Assembly (NCBI GenBank): GCA_019634695.1
Contig: JAHCAW010000042.1
Span: 1-37,454, forward strand
Length of the DNA stretch: 37,454 bases
Source: Candidatus Sumerlaeia bacterium
GTDB lineage: Bacteria; Sumerlaeota; Sumerlaeia; SLMS01; JAHLLQ01
Direction: 5' to 3'
A model generated the notes under the pieces. That model did not search any database, was not told the origin of the DNA, and saw only the letters and a list, made by a program, of their open reading frames with translations. Made by a program: the position numbers and the translations under genes. Below, one piece after another: positions 8,999 through 17,102 of this stretch. Position 1 is the stretch's first letter; each line of letters starts with the position of its first letter.

Positions 8999-10615
8999 GT
9001 GACCGCTGACACGCCTGCCGAAGCTCCCCGCCTGCGCGATGCCCTGCGTCGCCAGGCGGTTCCGCTTCTCGGCATCCTGCTTGCCGCCGCCCTCCTGCGC
9101 TTCTGGGACCTCGGCGGCAATCCGCCCGGGCTCTTTCGCGACGAAGCCGAAAAGGGCACCACCGCCTTCGAGCTCTGGCACACCGGTCGCCACGGCGAGT
9201 TTCGCGACGGCCTTGTCGTCCCCACCCGCCTCCTGCCCGCCTTCGTCGAGGTCGGCGGCGTCGAAACCTCGGCGATCTACCAGTATCTCTCCGCCCCCAT
9301 CGTCGGCCTCTTCGGGCTCAATCGCACCACAACGCGCCTCGTCGCCGCGCTCGCCGGCTGGTTGACCGTGCTGCTCGCTTGGGCCCTGGCCTTTCGCCTT
9401 CAGGCAGGAGGACACCTTGCGTGGCGGCGGGGGAGTGGACCGTCCGCGGCATCGGCCTTCTGCGGCGTGGTGCCGCTGGCCGCCGCGGCCTTCGTCGCCG
9501 TCTCGCCCGCTCACGTGCTCTTCTCGCGCTGGGCCCAGCAGGGCATCACGGTGCCGCTGTTCTTCACCGCCGGCGTGCTCGCGGTGCTCACGGTGCCGCT
9601 CGCGCTGGATCGTCATCGCCGTGCCCTTGCGGCGTCGGCCGGTCTGCTGCTCGCGCTCGCGTTCTACGCCTACGAGCCCGCGCGCCTCGTCGTCCCCTTC
9701 ATCCTGCTCGGACTGTGGTGGGAGATGGGCGGCGACCTGCGACGGCTGATTCGTGTCTACTGGCCCGCGGCTGTTCTGTTCTTCCTCTTCGCCATTCCGA
9801 TCGTCCTGTTCGCGGCAACCGCCGGGTCCGCGCGCTTCGCCCGCATCTCCGTCTTCGGCGACGGCGTGACCTTCGCCGCTTTCGTGCAGTTCGCCGCCAA
9901 CTATCTCGCCCACTTCGATCCGGCGTTCCTCTTCGTCTCCGGCGACGCGAACCCGCGGCATGGCCTTCCGTGGGGCGGCATCGTCGGCTGGGCCGAGGCG
10001 CCCTTCTTCCTTGCCGGGTTGTGGACGCTGCGCGCGCGCGCCGGCGCCGGCGCGCGCCTGCTCATCGTCTGGCTGTTCGCCGCCCCGCTCGCCGCCGCCA
10101 TGACGAACGACGGTATCCCGCACGCCCTGCGCGCGATTCTCTTCCTTCCCGCAGTGCATCTGATCTCGGCACGCGGCGTGGGGGTGCTGGTCGCGGTCGC
10201 CGGCGCGCGTCTCGCGGCGGGGGCGCTGGTGCTGGTGACGGTGTTCTCGTTCGCGCTCGATGCCACCGCCCTGCGGCGCCGCGTCGCCCTCGATGGGTTC
10301 GCCTGGCAATACGGCGTCCTCGAGGCCCTCGACGTCATGTGGCGCGAGAACCCCGACGGACCCAACGTGCTCTACACCGATTACGCCCCCTACTATGCCC
10401 TCTTCTTCGAGCAACCCGATCCGCGCCTCTTCCATGAGCACGGCCTCGATGCCCTGCGCACCGTGCTGCTGCCGCGCGGCGCGACGCTCCCCGTGGGCGC
10501 CCTCGTCGCCTCGCCACCGTTCGATCTGTTCGCAAAGACCCAACCGCTCGACGTGCCCGCGCTCGGCGGCGATCCCTCCGCCGCCCCCGCCATGCAGGTG
10601 CGCCCGCGCTGGTGA
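8999..10615 (+). CDS. GT-C family membrane glycosyltransferase (ArnT/PMT, GT39-like)
   Basis: 538-residue polytopic membrane protein. Many hydrophobic segments run from residue about 20 to about 425, beginning AVPLLGILLAAALLRFWDL. In the first non-cytoplasmic loop GLFRDEAEKGT gives the Asp-Glu pair (D48, E49) expected of GT-C enzymes, which transfer sugar from a polyprenyl-phosphate donor to lipid or protein. A soluble tail follows (VLYTDYAPYYALFFEQ). The acceptor cannot be told from sequence. The start is GTG at 8999, with no clear ribosome binding site and an inverted repeat just upstream; no better in-frame start precedes the first membrane segment. It is convergent with the aminotransferase gene, with a gap of only five bases between stops. 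Confidence 0.82.
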   Translation: MTADTPAEAPRLRDALRRQAVPLLGILLAAALLRFWDLGGNPPGLFRDEAEKGTTAFELWHTGRHGEFRDGLVVPTRLLPAFVEVGGVETSAIYQYLSAPIVGLFGLNRTTTRLVAALAGWLTVLLAWALAFRLQAGGHLAWRRGSGPSAASAFCGVVPLAAAAFVAVSPAHVLFSRWAQQGITVPLFFTAGVLAVLTVPLALDRHRRALAASAGLLLALAFYAYEPARLVVPFILLGLWWEMGGDLRRLIRVYWPAAVLFFLFAIPIVLFAATAGSARFARISVFGDGVTFAAFVQFAANYLAHFDPAFLFVSGDANPRHGLPWGGIVGWAEAPFFLAGLWTLRARAGAGARLLIVWLFAAPLAAAMTNDGIPHALRAILFLPAVHLISARGVGVLVAVAGARLAAGALVLVTVFSFALDATALRRRVALDGFAWQYGVLEALDVMWRENPDGPNVLYTDYAPYYALFFEQPDPRLFHEHGLDALRTVLLPRGATLPVGALVASPPFDLFAKTQPLDVPALGGDPSAAPAMQVRPRW

Positions 10616-10620
10616 CGACC

Positions 10621-11496
10621 TTACCGCGCCGCGGCCGCGCAGTCGCGCTCGACCCGCTCGCGCAGCGCCGACCGCAACTTCGCCGTCACCGGCCCCGGAG
10701 CTCCCTTGCCGATCCGCGCCTCGTCGATCGCCGACACCGGCATCACTTCCATTGTCGTCGAACTCACGAACACCTCGTCCGCCGACTTGAAGCCCGCCAG
10801 CGACACCGCTTCCTCGCGCACCGCCAGCCCCAGCGCCCGCGCCTCCTCGATGATCGCCCGCCGCGTGATCCCCGCCAGAATCCGGTTCGTCGCCGGATGC
10901 GTCCACACCTCGCCGCCGCGCACGCACCACGCGTTCGACGCGCTGCACTCCGTCACCGTCCCGTCCTCGCGGTAGAGCAACGCCTCGAAGCCCCCCGCCC
11001 GCTGTGCCCGGTTCTTCGCCAGACAGTTCGGCAGCAGCGCGATCGTCTTGTAGTGGCAATGCGGCCAGCGCTCGTCCGGATGCGACACCAGCTTTACCCC
11101 GTTGGCATAGTGCTCCGCCTTGTGCACCGGTGCCGGCCGGACGAACCAGAACTCCGTCGGCGGCACCACCGCCGGGTCCGGGAACAGGTGGTTGCGCTTC
11201 GCCACGCCGCGCGACAACTGCCCATAGACCATCGCATTGCGATGGCCGCTCTCCTCGACCAGCGCGCACAAGCGGTCGAAGCGCTCCGGCAGCGTCCCCG
11301 GCGAGACGATCTCGATCCCGCGCGCGCTGAACTCCCAGCGCTCCAGATGCTCCCGCAGCAGGAACGGCCGCCCGTCGTAGAACAGGATCACCTCATAGAT
11401 GCCCTCGCCGAAGTTCGTCGCCCGGTCCTCGACCGGCAACCGCCCTTCGGCAATGTCCATCACCTGGCCGTTCAACCACAGCAGATCGCGTGGCAT
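10621..11496 (-). CDS. dat: Class IV aminotransferase, D-amino-acid transaminase-like
   Basis: 291-residue fold-type IV PLP transaminase. The PLP lysine is K150 in CHYKTIALLPNCLAK, and DGTVTECSASNAWCV carries the conserved glutamate that contacts the cofactor ring. RGVAKRNHLFP (about 96-106) resembles the Arg/His carboxylate-binding loop of Bacillus D-amino acid aminotransferase (R98, H100 there). This favours D-alanine:2-oxoglutarate transamination over the branched-chain IlvE or the aminodeoxychorismate lyase PabC, which share the fold. Such an enzyme would feed D-glutamate or D-alanine into wall synthesis. ATG at 11496 gives MPRDLLWLNGQ; a GGAGG lies rather far upstream (about 14 bases). 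Upstream in-frame codons add an Arg-rich stretch without family character and were not used. Confidence 0.87.
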   Translation of the reverse strand: MPRDLLWLNGQVMDIAEGRLPVEDRATNFGEGIYEVILFYDGRPFLLREHLERWEFSARGIEIVSPGTLPERFDRLCALVEESGHRNAMVYGQLSRGVAKRNHLFPDPAVVPPTEFWFVRPAPVHKAEHYANGVKLVSHPDERWPHCHYKTIALLPNCLAKNRAQRAGGFEALLYREDGTVTECSASNAWCVRGGEVWTHPATNRILAGITRRAIIEEARALGLAVREEAVSLAGFKSADEVFVSSTTMEVMPVSAIDEARIGKGAPGPVTAKLRSALRERVERDCAAAAR

Positions 11497-11591
11497 AGGA
11501 ACCGTGGATACCTCCGACGCGCGGGAATGTCCGAACCCTGCCACCCGCCGCCGCCACCGGGGGAAGGGGAATCTGGAACCGACACGCCACC

Positions 11592-11631
11592 TCAAAGAAG
11601 AACCCGGGAGCGGTTCGGCCGCCCCCGGGTT
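11592..11631 (-). terminator. Intrinsic terminator of the Kelch-like secreted protein gene
   Basis: AACCCGGG (11601-11608) pairs with CCCGGGTT (11624-11631), and after one mismatch GCGG pairs with CCGC around a TTCGG-type loop. Read on the minus strand, the hairpin is followed by TTCTTTG (11592-11600). It sits about 30 bases past the stop at 11664. Confidence 0.8.
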
Positions 11632-11663
11632 CCGGAGAGTCCTGCATCCCTACCGACGGCGGA

Positions 11664-12872
11664 TCAGTACTGCATCCACTCGCCGACCGAGGACGGTGCG
11701 GTGACGACATGGAACGCCGTGCCGCCGAAGCTGCGCGCCTGCGGCATCGGCGCCAGGTTCACGTCCGTGTCCGAGGTCGCCCACGTGATGACGCCGCTGT
11801 CGCTGATGCGTCCCACCTGCACGTCGTCGATGCCGGCTGTGACGGCACTGGTGCCGACCGTGCCGCCCATGACGAACATGACGTCGGCAGCGCCGGTCCC
11901 GGCCACACGCCGCACGCCCGTCGGCAGCGCGTTCGTCTCGCTCCAGGCCCCGGGCACGCCGCCCGTCACCTGCGTCACGAACGTCTTGCCATCGAACGCA
12001 TTGCCTCCGGAAATGACCGCGAAGTCATTGCCGCCCGCGCTGCGCACACTCGCCATGGCCATGTCCCACTGCTTGGCGCCGGCGCCATACGTGCCGGCCG
12101 ACGTCCAACTGCTCAACTGCCCGTTGCCGCTGTTGGCCGTTGCATAGTGCGCTTGGCGGATCGCGGTCGCAAGGTTGCCCGAAGCATGGACCACCGTGCT
12201 GCCGACGGCCGTCGCGCGGTTGAACCAGTCGCTCTCCGGAAGGTCCGTGCTGGCCGCCCACGTGCCCAGGTTGCCGCCCGACAGAATCGGGGCCACTAGC
12301 GTGCGGTTGGTGCCGCTGCTCGTGCCGCCTAACACGTAGTAGTACGCGCTGCTGCCGAAGTCGACGAGTGCCGTGGCGCAGATGGCCTGATCGGCCGGCG
12401 GTGTCGGGAACAGGTCACTGAGGGTCCACGCACCAAGCGTGCCGTCGCCGTTGATGGGGGCGTGCGCCACGAGGGGTGCCGTGTTGCGCGAGCCGTCGCC
12501 GTTCCAGTCGGCAGGGCCCACATACAGGCGACCGTTGTGGACGTGGCAGGCGTTCTCGAGGAACATCCACGAGTAGGCCTCGACGTCCGGCGATGTGTTC
12601 GGATTGTCGGCCGGCAACGGATTGCCCAGCGTGACGCCCGCGGCGTAGCGCCAGTTGCCCACCGTGACGGATGAGGGCGAGATCGTGACGTCGGCGACCA
12701 GGACGCTGAAAACGCCATTGTCGCCCGTCAGCGTGCCGTCCTGCGCCGTTGCGTTGCCCGGCACGGCCAAGCCGCCGCCGGCGTAGTACAGATAGCCGGT
12801 TGTTGTCTGCGCGGATGCGCTCGCGGCCAACAGGCCGAGGGCGAGGGCCGCTGCACATGCTGTTCGTTTCAT
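11664..12872 (-). CDS. Secreted beta-propeller-like (Kelch-like) protein ending in SSVGEWMQY
   Basis: 402 residues: a signal peptide (MKRTACAAALALGLLAASAS, cleavage near residue 21), then a run of beta repeats such as GNLGTWAASTDLPES and GQLSSWTSAGTYG. The repeated GxLGxW/GQLSSW pattern, with strands such as VISGGNAFDGKTFV and MFVMGGTVGTS, is Kelch-like and suggests a propeller. No catalytic motif is seen, and the molecular function is unknown. The last nine residues SSVGEWMQY are nearly identical to the end of the neighbouring beta-helix protein (SSVGEWMLH), though the bodies are unrelated. ATG at 12872 is fixed by a perfect AGGAGG seven bases upstream and by the signal peptide. It is probably expressed alone, between its own terminator and that of the upstream gene. 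Confidence 0.85.
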   Translation of the reverse strand: MKRTACAAALALGLLAASASAQTTTGYLYYAGGGLAVPGNATAQDGTLTGDNGVFSVLVADVTISPSSVTVGNWRYAAGVTLGNPLPADNPNTSPDVEAYSWMFLENACHVHNGRLYVGPADWNGDGSRNTAPLVAHAPINGDGTLGAWTLSDLFPTPPADQAICATALVDFGSSAYYYVLGGTSSGTNRTLVAPILSGGNLGTWAASTDLPESDWFNRATAVGSTVVHASGNLATAIRQAHYATANSGNGQLSSWTSAGTYGAGAKQWDMAMASVRSAGGNDFAVISGGNAFDGKTFVTQVTGGVPGAWSETNALPTGVRRVAGTGAADVMFVMGGTVGTSAVTAGIDDVQVGRISDSGVITWATSDTDVNLAPMPQARSFGGTAFHVVTAPSSVGEWMQY

Positions 12873-12879
12873 GCGGGAA

Positions 12880-12885
12880 CCTCCT
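12880..12885 (-). promoter_or_regulatory. Perfect Shine-Dalgarno of the Kelch-like gene
   Basis: AGGAGG on the minus strand, seven bases before the ATG at 12872. It excludes the in-frame TTG at 12956. Such strong sites also occur at 16664 and 17091, so the host uses standard anti-Shine-Dalgarno pairing. Confidence 0.85.
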
Positions 12886-13133
12886 GAAGGGCGCACCCGG
12901 ATGGGGTCGGGCGCGCTGACGGAAAATGAACCGGCAGGAGGCGTAAGCGAATTCAACGCCCCCCGCTACGGTTAGCAGACTTTTTCAGCCGGGTTCGCTG
13001 AGGTCAAGGTAATCCTCGGCGTTCCGCTGCCATCATCCCTCGCAAATATGAGGCTTTCGTGATGGACGATCTGGTTCCCGGCTATCATCAGCGGGGCAAT
13101 CGTCGTTCCGCTTTGCACGGGGCCACGACGAAT

Positions 13134-13175
13134 GAAAACGCAATCGGGGGGCAGGCGCACGGCCTGCCCCCCGAT
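13134..13175 (-). terminator. Intrinsic terminator of the beta-helix protein gene
   Basis: ATCGGGGGGCAGGC (13143-13156) and GCCTGCCCCCCGAT (13162-13175) form a perfect 14-bp stem with a 5-base loop. On the minus strand it is followed by TGCGTTTTC. It lies about 30 bases beyond the stop at 13205. Confidence 0.85.
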
Positions 13176-13204
13176 GGAGCAACGTCCCACTTGGGGAATC
13201 GAGA

Positions 13205-14680
13205 TCAGTGCAGCATCCACTCGCCGACGGACGAGGCGCCGACGTAGTCGCCGAACCCCGAGAGGTTCGAGGAGCTGGTGCCGGCACCGGCGTAGGAAGC
13301 TGCTTCGACGTCGAACGCCGTCTGCAGCGCCGCCAGCGACGTCGTGGTCGTGCTCACGAACTCGGGGTCCGCCGTCACGGTGCCGGTCTCCGAAGTGGCC
13401 GGAGCCCCCGACCCGAACTGCCCCTGCGTCAGCGCGTTCGGACCGGCGGCCACGATCGCATTGTTGTTCAGCGTCGTCTTCGCGCCGGCGCCGGCGTTGT
13501 AGATCAGACCGCCGTGACCGGTCGTGCCCGCGAACACGCTGTTCGAGATCGTGAACAGCGGGTTCACCGTGCCGAACCACAGGCCGGCCGTGTTGCTCGC
13601 CGCCTGCCCGCATGCGAAGAACGTCGAACTGTCGATCCCCACAGGCCCGTCCGTGATCGCCGTGCCCGACAGCGCAAGGCCATCATCGTTGATGTTCGCG
13701 AACAGCGACTTCGAAATCGACAGGCTCGTGAAACTGCCCGCGTTCAGGTGCAACGCCCCGGCCGCGCCGGTGTGATCGATATGCACCAGATGATCGATCG
13801 CCACGACGCCCGCGCCGTTGATGCCGTTGACGCCGGCCGCCGAGGCCGTCGTCCGGTTGTTGTTGCGGCTCAACAGGCCCGGATTCGCGCGCGTGCCCGT
13901 GATCGTGTAGGCAGACCCCTGCAAGTTGCTGTCGCCCCACTGGATCGGATGCCGGGCCGAGTGGGCGATCTTCACACCCGACGCCGTCAACGACGAACCC
14001 GCCCCGCCGCCAGGCGAAGTCGGGCCCGAAGGATAGGCCACGATTCCGTCGCGACCCGCGCCGATGACCGTCACGTCGGTCAGCGTGTAGATGCCGATGC
14101 CATCAAGCAGCGTCCCCAGAAACGCACGATTGACCAGGTACATGCCGTCGGAAGACCAGTCCGTCGAATGGGGGAAGGTGAGGTCAGCGAACGGATCGGT
14201 GGTCGCCGGCGTGTTGGAGCCGCTGTTGGGGGCGATCAGGATGTTCTCGAAATTGGCGGTGATCGTCGCACCAGCCGTCAGCGTCGAGGTCTGGAACGCG
14301 CGGCTTGGCGTGTTCGAGGGCGCCGGGATCGTGATCACATCCTCCACCGACACCGTGATGCCGTCGCCCAGGATCAGGAAACCCGTCGCCTGAAAACCGA
14401 AGCTCGGCGCCGCCGGCTGCTGCTCCAGCACCAGAATCGGCCGGTTGTTCGCATCCGAGCCGCGGATCGTCAGCGACTTGCCGTTGACCTGGACCGGGCC
14501 CACATACGTGCCCGGCGCGATCACGATCTCGTCGCCGCTGGCTGCCGCCGCATTGACGGCCGCCTGGACAGTCGCGTGCGTGCCCGGCACGTTGATGATG
14601 GCGGCAAGAGCCGCGCTCGAGGCGATCGTCAACAGACCGGTCGCCATCATACAGGAGGTCGAGAAGAGTTTGCGCATCAT
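13205..14680 (-). CDS. Secreted right-handed beta-helix (pectin-lyase-fold) protein ending in SSVGEWMLH
   Basis: 491 residues: a signal peptide (about 1-27, ending AALA), then INVPGTHATVQAAVNAAAA and GDEIVIAPGTY, the usual opening of parallel beta-helix proteins (NosD/pectin-lyase superfamily). Short N-capped coils follow (ISNSVFAGTTGHGGLIYNAG, TLNNNAIVAAG). The fold is common in polysaccharide lyases and in passive surface proteins; I see no catalytic set, so the function is open. The C terminus SSVGEWMLH copies that of the next gene downstream. Three in-frame ATGs lie at 14677, 14680 and 14686; 14680 is chosen because GGAG (14688-14691) is seven bases away. It has its own terminator. Confidence 0.83.
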   Translation of the reverse strand: MMRKLFSTSCMMATGLLTIASSAALAAIINVPGTHATVQAAVNAAAASGDEIVIAPGTYVGPVQVNGKSLTIRGSDANNRPILVLEQQPAAPSFGFQATGFLILGDGITVSVEDVITIPAPSNTPSRAFQTSTLTAGATITANFENILIAPNSGSNTPATTDPFADLTFPHSTDWSSDGMYLVNRAFLGTLLDGIGIYTLTDVTVIGAGRDGIVAYPSGPTSPGGGAGSSLTASGVKIAHSARHPIQWGDSNLQGSAYTITGTRANPGLLSRNNNRTTASAAGVNGINGAGVVAIDHLVHIDHTGAAGALHLNAGSFTSLSISKSLFANINDDGLALSGTAITDGPVGIDSSTFFACGQAASNTAGLWFGTVNPLFTISNSVFAGTTGHGGLIYNAGAGAKTTLNNNAIVAAGPNALTQGQFGSGAPATSETGTVTADPEFVSTTTTSLAALQTAFDVEAASYAGAGTSSSNLSGFGDYVGASSVGEWMLH

Positions 14681-14687
14681 GCACATG

Positions 14688-14691
14688 CTCC
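14688..14691 (-). promoter_or_regulatory. Ribosome binding site of the beta-helix gene
   Basis: GGAG on the minus strand, seven bases before ATG 14680, ten before ATG 14677 and one before ATG 14686. It favours 14680. Confidence 0.55.
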
Positions 14692-14894
14692 AATTGGGGA
14701 TTTGGAATAGGGGAAGGCTTGCCGCGCCAAGGTCCTCGGTCAAGTCAAAGCAGACGCCCAATCCATGAAAAAACTCTCAAGAAAGCGTGTTCATTCCCTG
14801 TCGAGAAGCATCGACTCGGCCCCGCAGGCTCCAAGTCAAATCATTCCAGCACTTGAGGCGGCAGCAAGCGCAAGCGGTTGCGCCCGCCCACCCC

Positions 14895-15443
14895 TCACAG
14901 CAAGTCCCCGAACGCCAGCCGGCACAGGATCGCCGTCGCCAGAATCCCCGCGCCGTCCGCCGTCAGGCCCGCCAGCACTGCGTGCCGCGTCGCCCGAATG
15001 TTCACCGCGCCGAAGTACACCGCCAGCACGTAGAACGTCGTCTCCGTGCTGCCCATCATCACCGACGCCATCAGCCCCAGGTAGCTGTCCGGCCCGTGCT
15101 CGGCCATGATCGCGTTCATGATTCCGGAGGCTCCGCCGCCCGAAAGCGGCCGGATCAACGCCAGCGGCAGGATCTCGCCCGGCAGGTACACCAGCATCGT
15201 CAGCGGCTCGATCGCCTGTGTGATCACGTCCAGCAACCGCACGTCCCGCATCAACCCGATCGCCACCAGGATCGCCACCAGATACGGCATGATCGTCACG
15301 CCGATCGAGAAGCCCTCCTTCGCGCCATCCACGAACACCTCGTACACCTTCACCCCCTTGCATATCGCGTACAGCGGGATGAACAGCACGATCATCGGCA
15401 CGGCCCAGTTCGAGATCGTCTCCAGGGTATGCGCGAAGTTCAT
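14895..15443 (-). CDS. spmB: SpmB-like nucleoside-recognition (Gate) domain membrane protein
   Basis: 182-residue inner-membrane protein with several hydrophobic segments and the Gate-domain hallmarks: PLSGGGASGIMNAIMAEHGPDS-like core (about 99-120) and MMGSTETTFYVLAVYFG (about 129-145). SpmB acts with SpmA; in Bacillus the pair is needed for spore core dehydration. Homologues are widespread in bacteria that do not sporulate, where the transported or sensed molecule is unknown. The ATG (15443) overlaps the spmA stop by four bases (ATGA), indicating translational coupling and a joint complex. No sporulation genes are visible, so a spore role should not be assumed. Confidence 0.93.
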   Translation of the reverse strand: MNFAHTLETISNWAVPMIVLFIPLYAICKGVKVYEVFVDGAKEGFSIGVTIMPYLVAILVAIGLMRDVRLLDVITQAIEPLTMLVYLPGEILPLALIRPLSGGGASGIMNAIMAEHGPDSYLGLMASVMMGSTETTFYVLAVYFGAVNIRATRHAVLAGLTADGAGILATAILCRLAFGDLL

Positions 15444-16654
15444 GGCTTCACCTCCGGGGTGGACTTCACCAGCGCGCTTGCAGGAATCCGGAACATCGGC
15501 AGCCGTTCCAGCAGCTTGCACATCACCACCGCCACGATCGTCGAAATTGTCGTCACGCCGATCATCACCGGCCAGAACTTCATCATGTCCGCCGTACCCT
15601 GCGCCGCACGATAGGCGAAGATCGTCGCCGGGATGAACGTCACGCTCGACGTGTTGATCGCCAGCAGCATGCACTGCGCGTTGCTGGCGTACTCGTCGCT
15701 CGGATTGTTCGCCTGCAACTCCTTCATCGCCTTGATTCCCAACGGCGTCGCCGCATTGCCCAGCCCCAGCATGTTCGCCGCCACGTTCATCAGGATCGCC
15801 CCCATCGCCGGGCTGTCCTTCGGCACATCGGGAAACAGCAGCACCATCACCGGCTTCACCGCCCGTGCCAGCACGTCCACCAACCCCGCCTTCTCCGCGA
15901 TTCGCATCAGCCCCAGCCAGAACATCATCAGTCCGATCAAGCCGATCGCCAGCGTGATCGAAAAACGCGCCCACTCGATGATCGAAGCCGACGCGATGCC
16001 CATCCAGCTCTTCGACTCATGACTCGTCGCGTGATTCTTCATCGCAGGCAGCACCGCCCGCACCGAATCGAAACCCACCGTGCCCGCCGCTACCTCCGAT
16101 GTCTCCGACCGCGTCAGCCGCGCCTGCACGCGCACCGGATAGTCCACCGACGCCCCCGGATTCCCCGGCCCCGCGTCCAACTCGCCCAGCGCCACCGTCA
16201 CCGCGCGCCACTCCTCCTCGCCCTCCTTCGGCGCCGACAGCCGCCACTGCGTCCGCGGACGGAACTCCTCCCCGTCGCGGTCCACCACCACGAACGACAA
16301 CAGATGCCCGCTGCCGTCCCCGCGCACCCGCAACGTCACACTCGTCGGCTTCAGCGCCCGCGGCTTCACGCTCCACGCCGTCGGCGCCTCATAAGTTCCC
16401 GCCACCACGATCCCCAGGTCGGCCTCCACCCGGCTCGAGTCCGCGAAATCGTACGCCACCTCTGCGAACCGCCGCCCCTCGTGCGCAAACCCCTCCGCCA
16501 ACCGCACCCCGGTCCCCACGCCGACCCCATCGCCGTCGTAGTCCACCACCACCACCGGCGCCGGATTCTCCACCGGCGGCTTCTTCGCCACCTCCAGATA
16601 CCCGGCATAAATGATGGCCAGCGCGATGAACGCCACCCAGATATAATTGATCAC
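15440..16654 (-). CDS. spmA: SpmA-like Gate-domain membrane protein with a large inserted extracytoplasmic domain
   Basis: 404 residues; ordinary SpmA is about 190-200. MINYIWVAFIALAIIYAGYL (1-20) matches the first SpmA membrane segment. The Gate region resumes at ARFSITLAIGLIGLMMFWLG (about 229-248) with RIAEKAGLVDVLARAVKPV and NMLGLGNAATPLGIKAMKEL, all standard SpmA. Between them, residues about 23-215 are soluble and beta-rich. Motifs such as VTLRVRGDGSGHLL, VVVDRDGEEF and EEWRAVTVALGELDAG look like a galactose-binding-like (carbohydrate-binding jelly-roll) domain. One frame runs through without a break, so this is a true insertion. The start is GTG 16654, fixed by AGGAGG nine bases upstream; the frame continues further upstream only as antisense to the tRNA. 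The stop overlaps spmB by four bases. Confidence 0.88.
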   Translation of the reverse strand: MINYIWVAFIALAIIYAGYLEVAKKPPVENPAPVVVVDYDGDGVGVGTGVRLAEGFAHEGRRFAEVAYDFADSSRVEADLGIVVAGTYEAPTAWSVKPRALKPTSVTLRVRGDGSGHLLSFVVVDRDGEEFRPRTQWRLSAPKEGEEEWRAVTVALGELDAGPGNPGASVDYPVRVQARLTRSETSEVAAGTVGFDSVRAVLPAMKNHATSHESKSWMGIASASIIEWARFSITLAIGLIGLMMFWLGLMRIAEKAGLVDVLARAVKPVMVLLFPDVPKDSPAMGAILMNVAANMLGLGNAATPLGIKAMKELQANNPSDEYASNAQCMLLAINTSSVTFIPATIFAYRAAQGTADMMKFWPVMIGVTTISTIVAVVMCKLLERLPMFRIPASALVKSTPEVKP

Positions 16655-16663
16655 GACCACACA

Positions 16664-16669
16664 CCTCCT
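16664..16669 (-). promoter_or_regulatory. Shine-Dalgarno that fixes the SpmA start
   Basis: AGGAGG on the minus strand, nine bases from GTG 16654 and only three from GTG 16660. It supports the 404-residue product and rules out the upstream frame that reads through the tRNA antisense. Confidence 0.8.
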
Positions 16670-16843
16670 GATCCGGGCGCAGTCCCGAAACTCACGCCGC
16701 CGGGGCATACCCCGCCGACAATGCTCGCTGTGCTGGCCTCCCCGCCCGGGGGCGTCAAGCAATGCCGCGCCGCCGCGCCCCGCGCCCTCCGCGACTTCCG
16801 CGTTGACGTGGCCCGCCCCCCACCGACCAATCGACCTCCCCAC

Positions 16844-16920
<77 letters not shown>

Positions 16921-17090
16921 CTGATCCGACAGAGGGTTCTCGTCGCTCCTCTCGGGAGAAGGCACATGCCGGGCGCGGCGGCCGAGCTTGTATGCCACCG
17001 AAATCGTATTGACACGCAGAATCAGATGTTGAACACGTTTTGTGTCTGCCTCATGCTCTCGTCCTGTCGGGGTGGAGGCGTTCGCAATCC

Positions 17091-17096
17091 AGGAGG
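17091..17096 (+). promoter_or_regulatory. Shine-Dalgarno of the small unknown gene
   Basis: AGGAGG six bases before ATG 17103. It supports a real gene here and excludes the in-frame start at 17040. Confidence 0.8.
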
Positions 17097-17102
17097 TGCA
17101 TC

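Larger units (their letters stand above)
12873..13204. other. Intergenic region between the two SSVGEWM genes
   Basis: 332 bases holding the leader of the Kelch-like gene (with its AGGAGG at 12880-12885) and the terminator of the beta-helix gene (13134-13175). Between them, about 12970-13130 is less GC-rich than its surroundings. An open minus frame there reads as a plausible 50-residue tail but uses codons that neighbouring genes avoid (ATA, GGA, AGG), and it has no start or family match. I treat it as non-coding, or at most a decayed remnant. Confidence 0.4.

Noticed and set aside
8651..11269. Minus-strand open frame opposite the vWA and GT39-like genes
   Set aside because: Composition of an antisense shadow; covers two well-supported plus-strand genes.
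12972..13150. Possible small or decayed minus-strand coding stretch between the two SSVGEWM genes
   Set aside because: No start with a ribosome site, codons unlike the neighbours, and the beta-helix terminator hairpin lies within it.
14868..14883. GCGCAA/TTGCGC hairpin downstream of spmB as an intrinsic terminator
   Set aside because: Only a 6-bp stem and no T-tract on the minus strand.
17009..17037. TTGACA after the tRNA as a promoter of the small unknown gene
   Set aside because: No acceptable -10 at 16-18 bases spacing.
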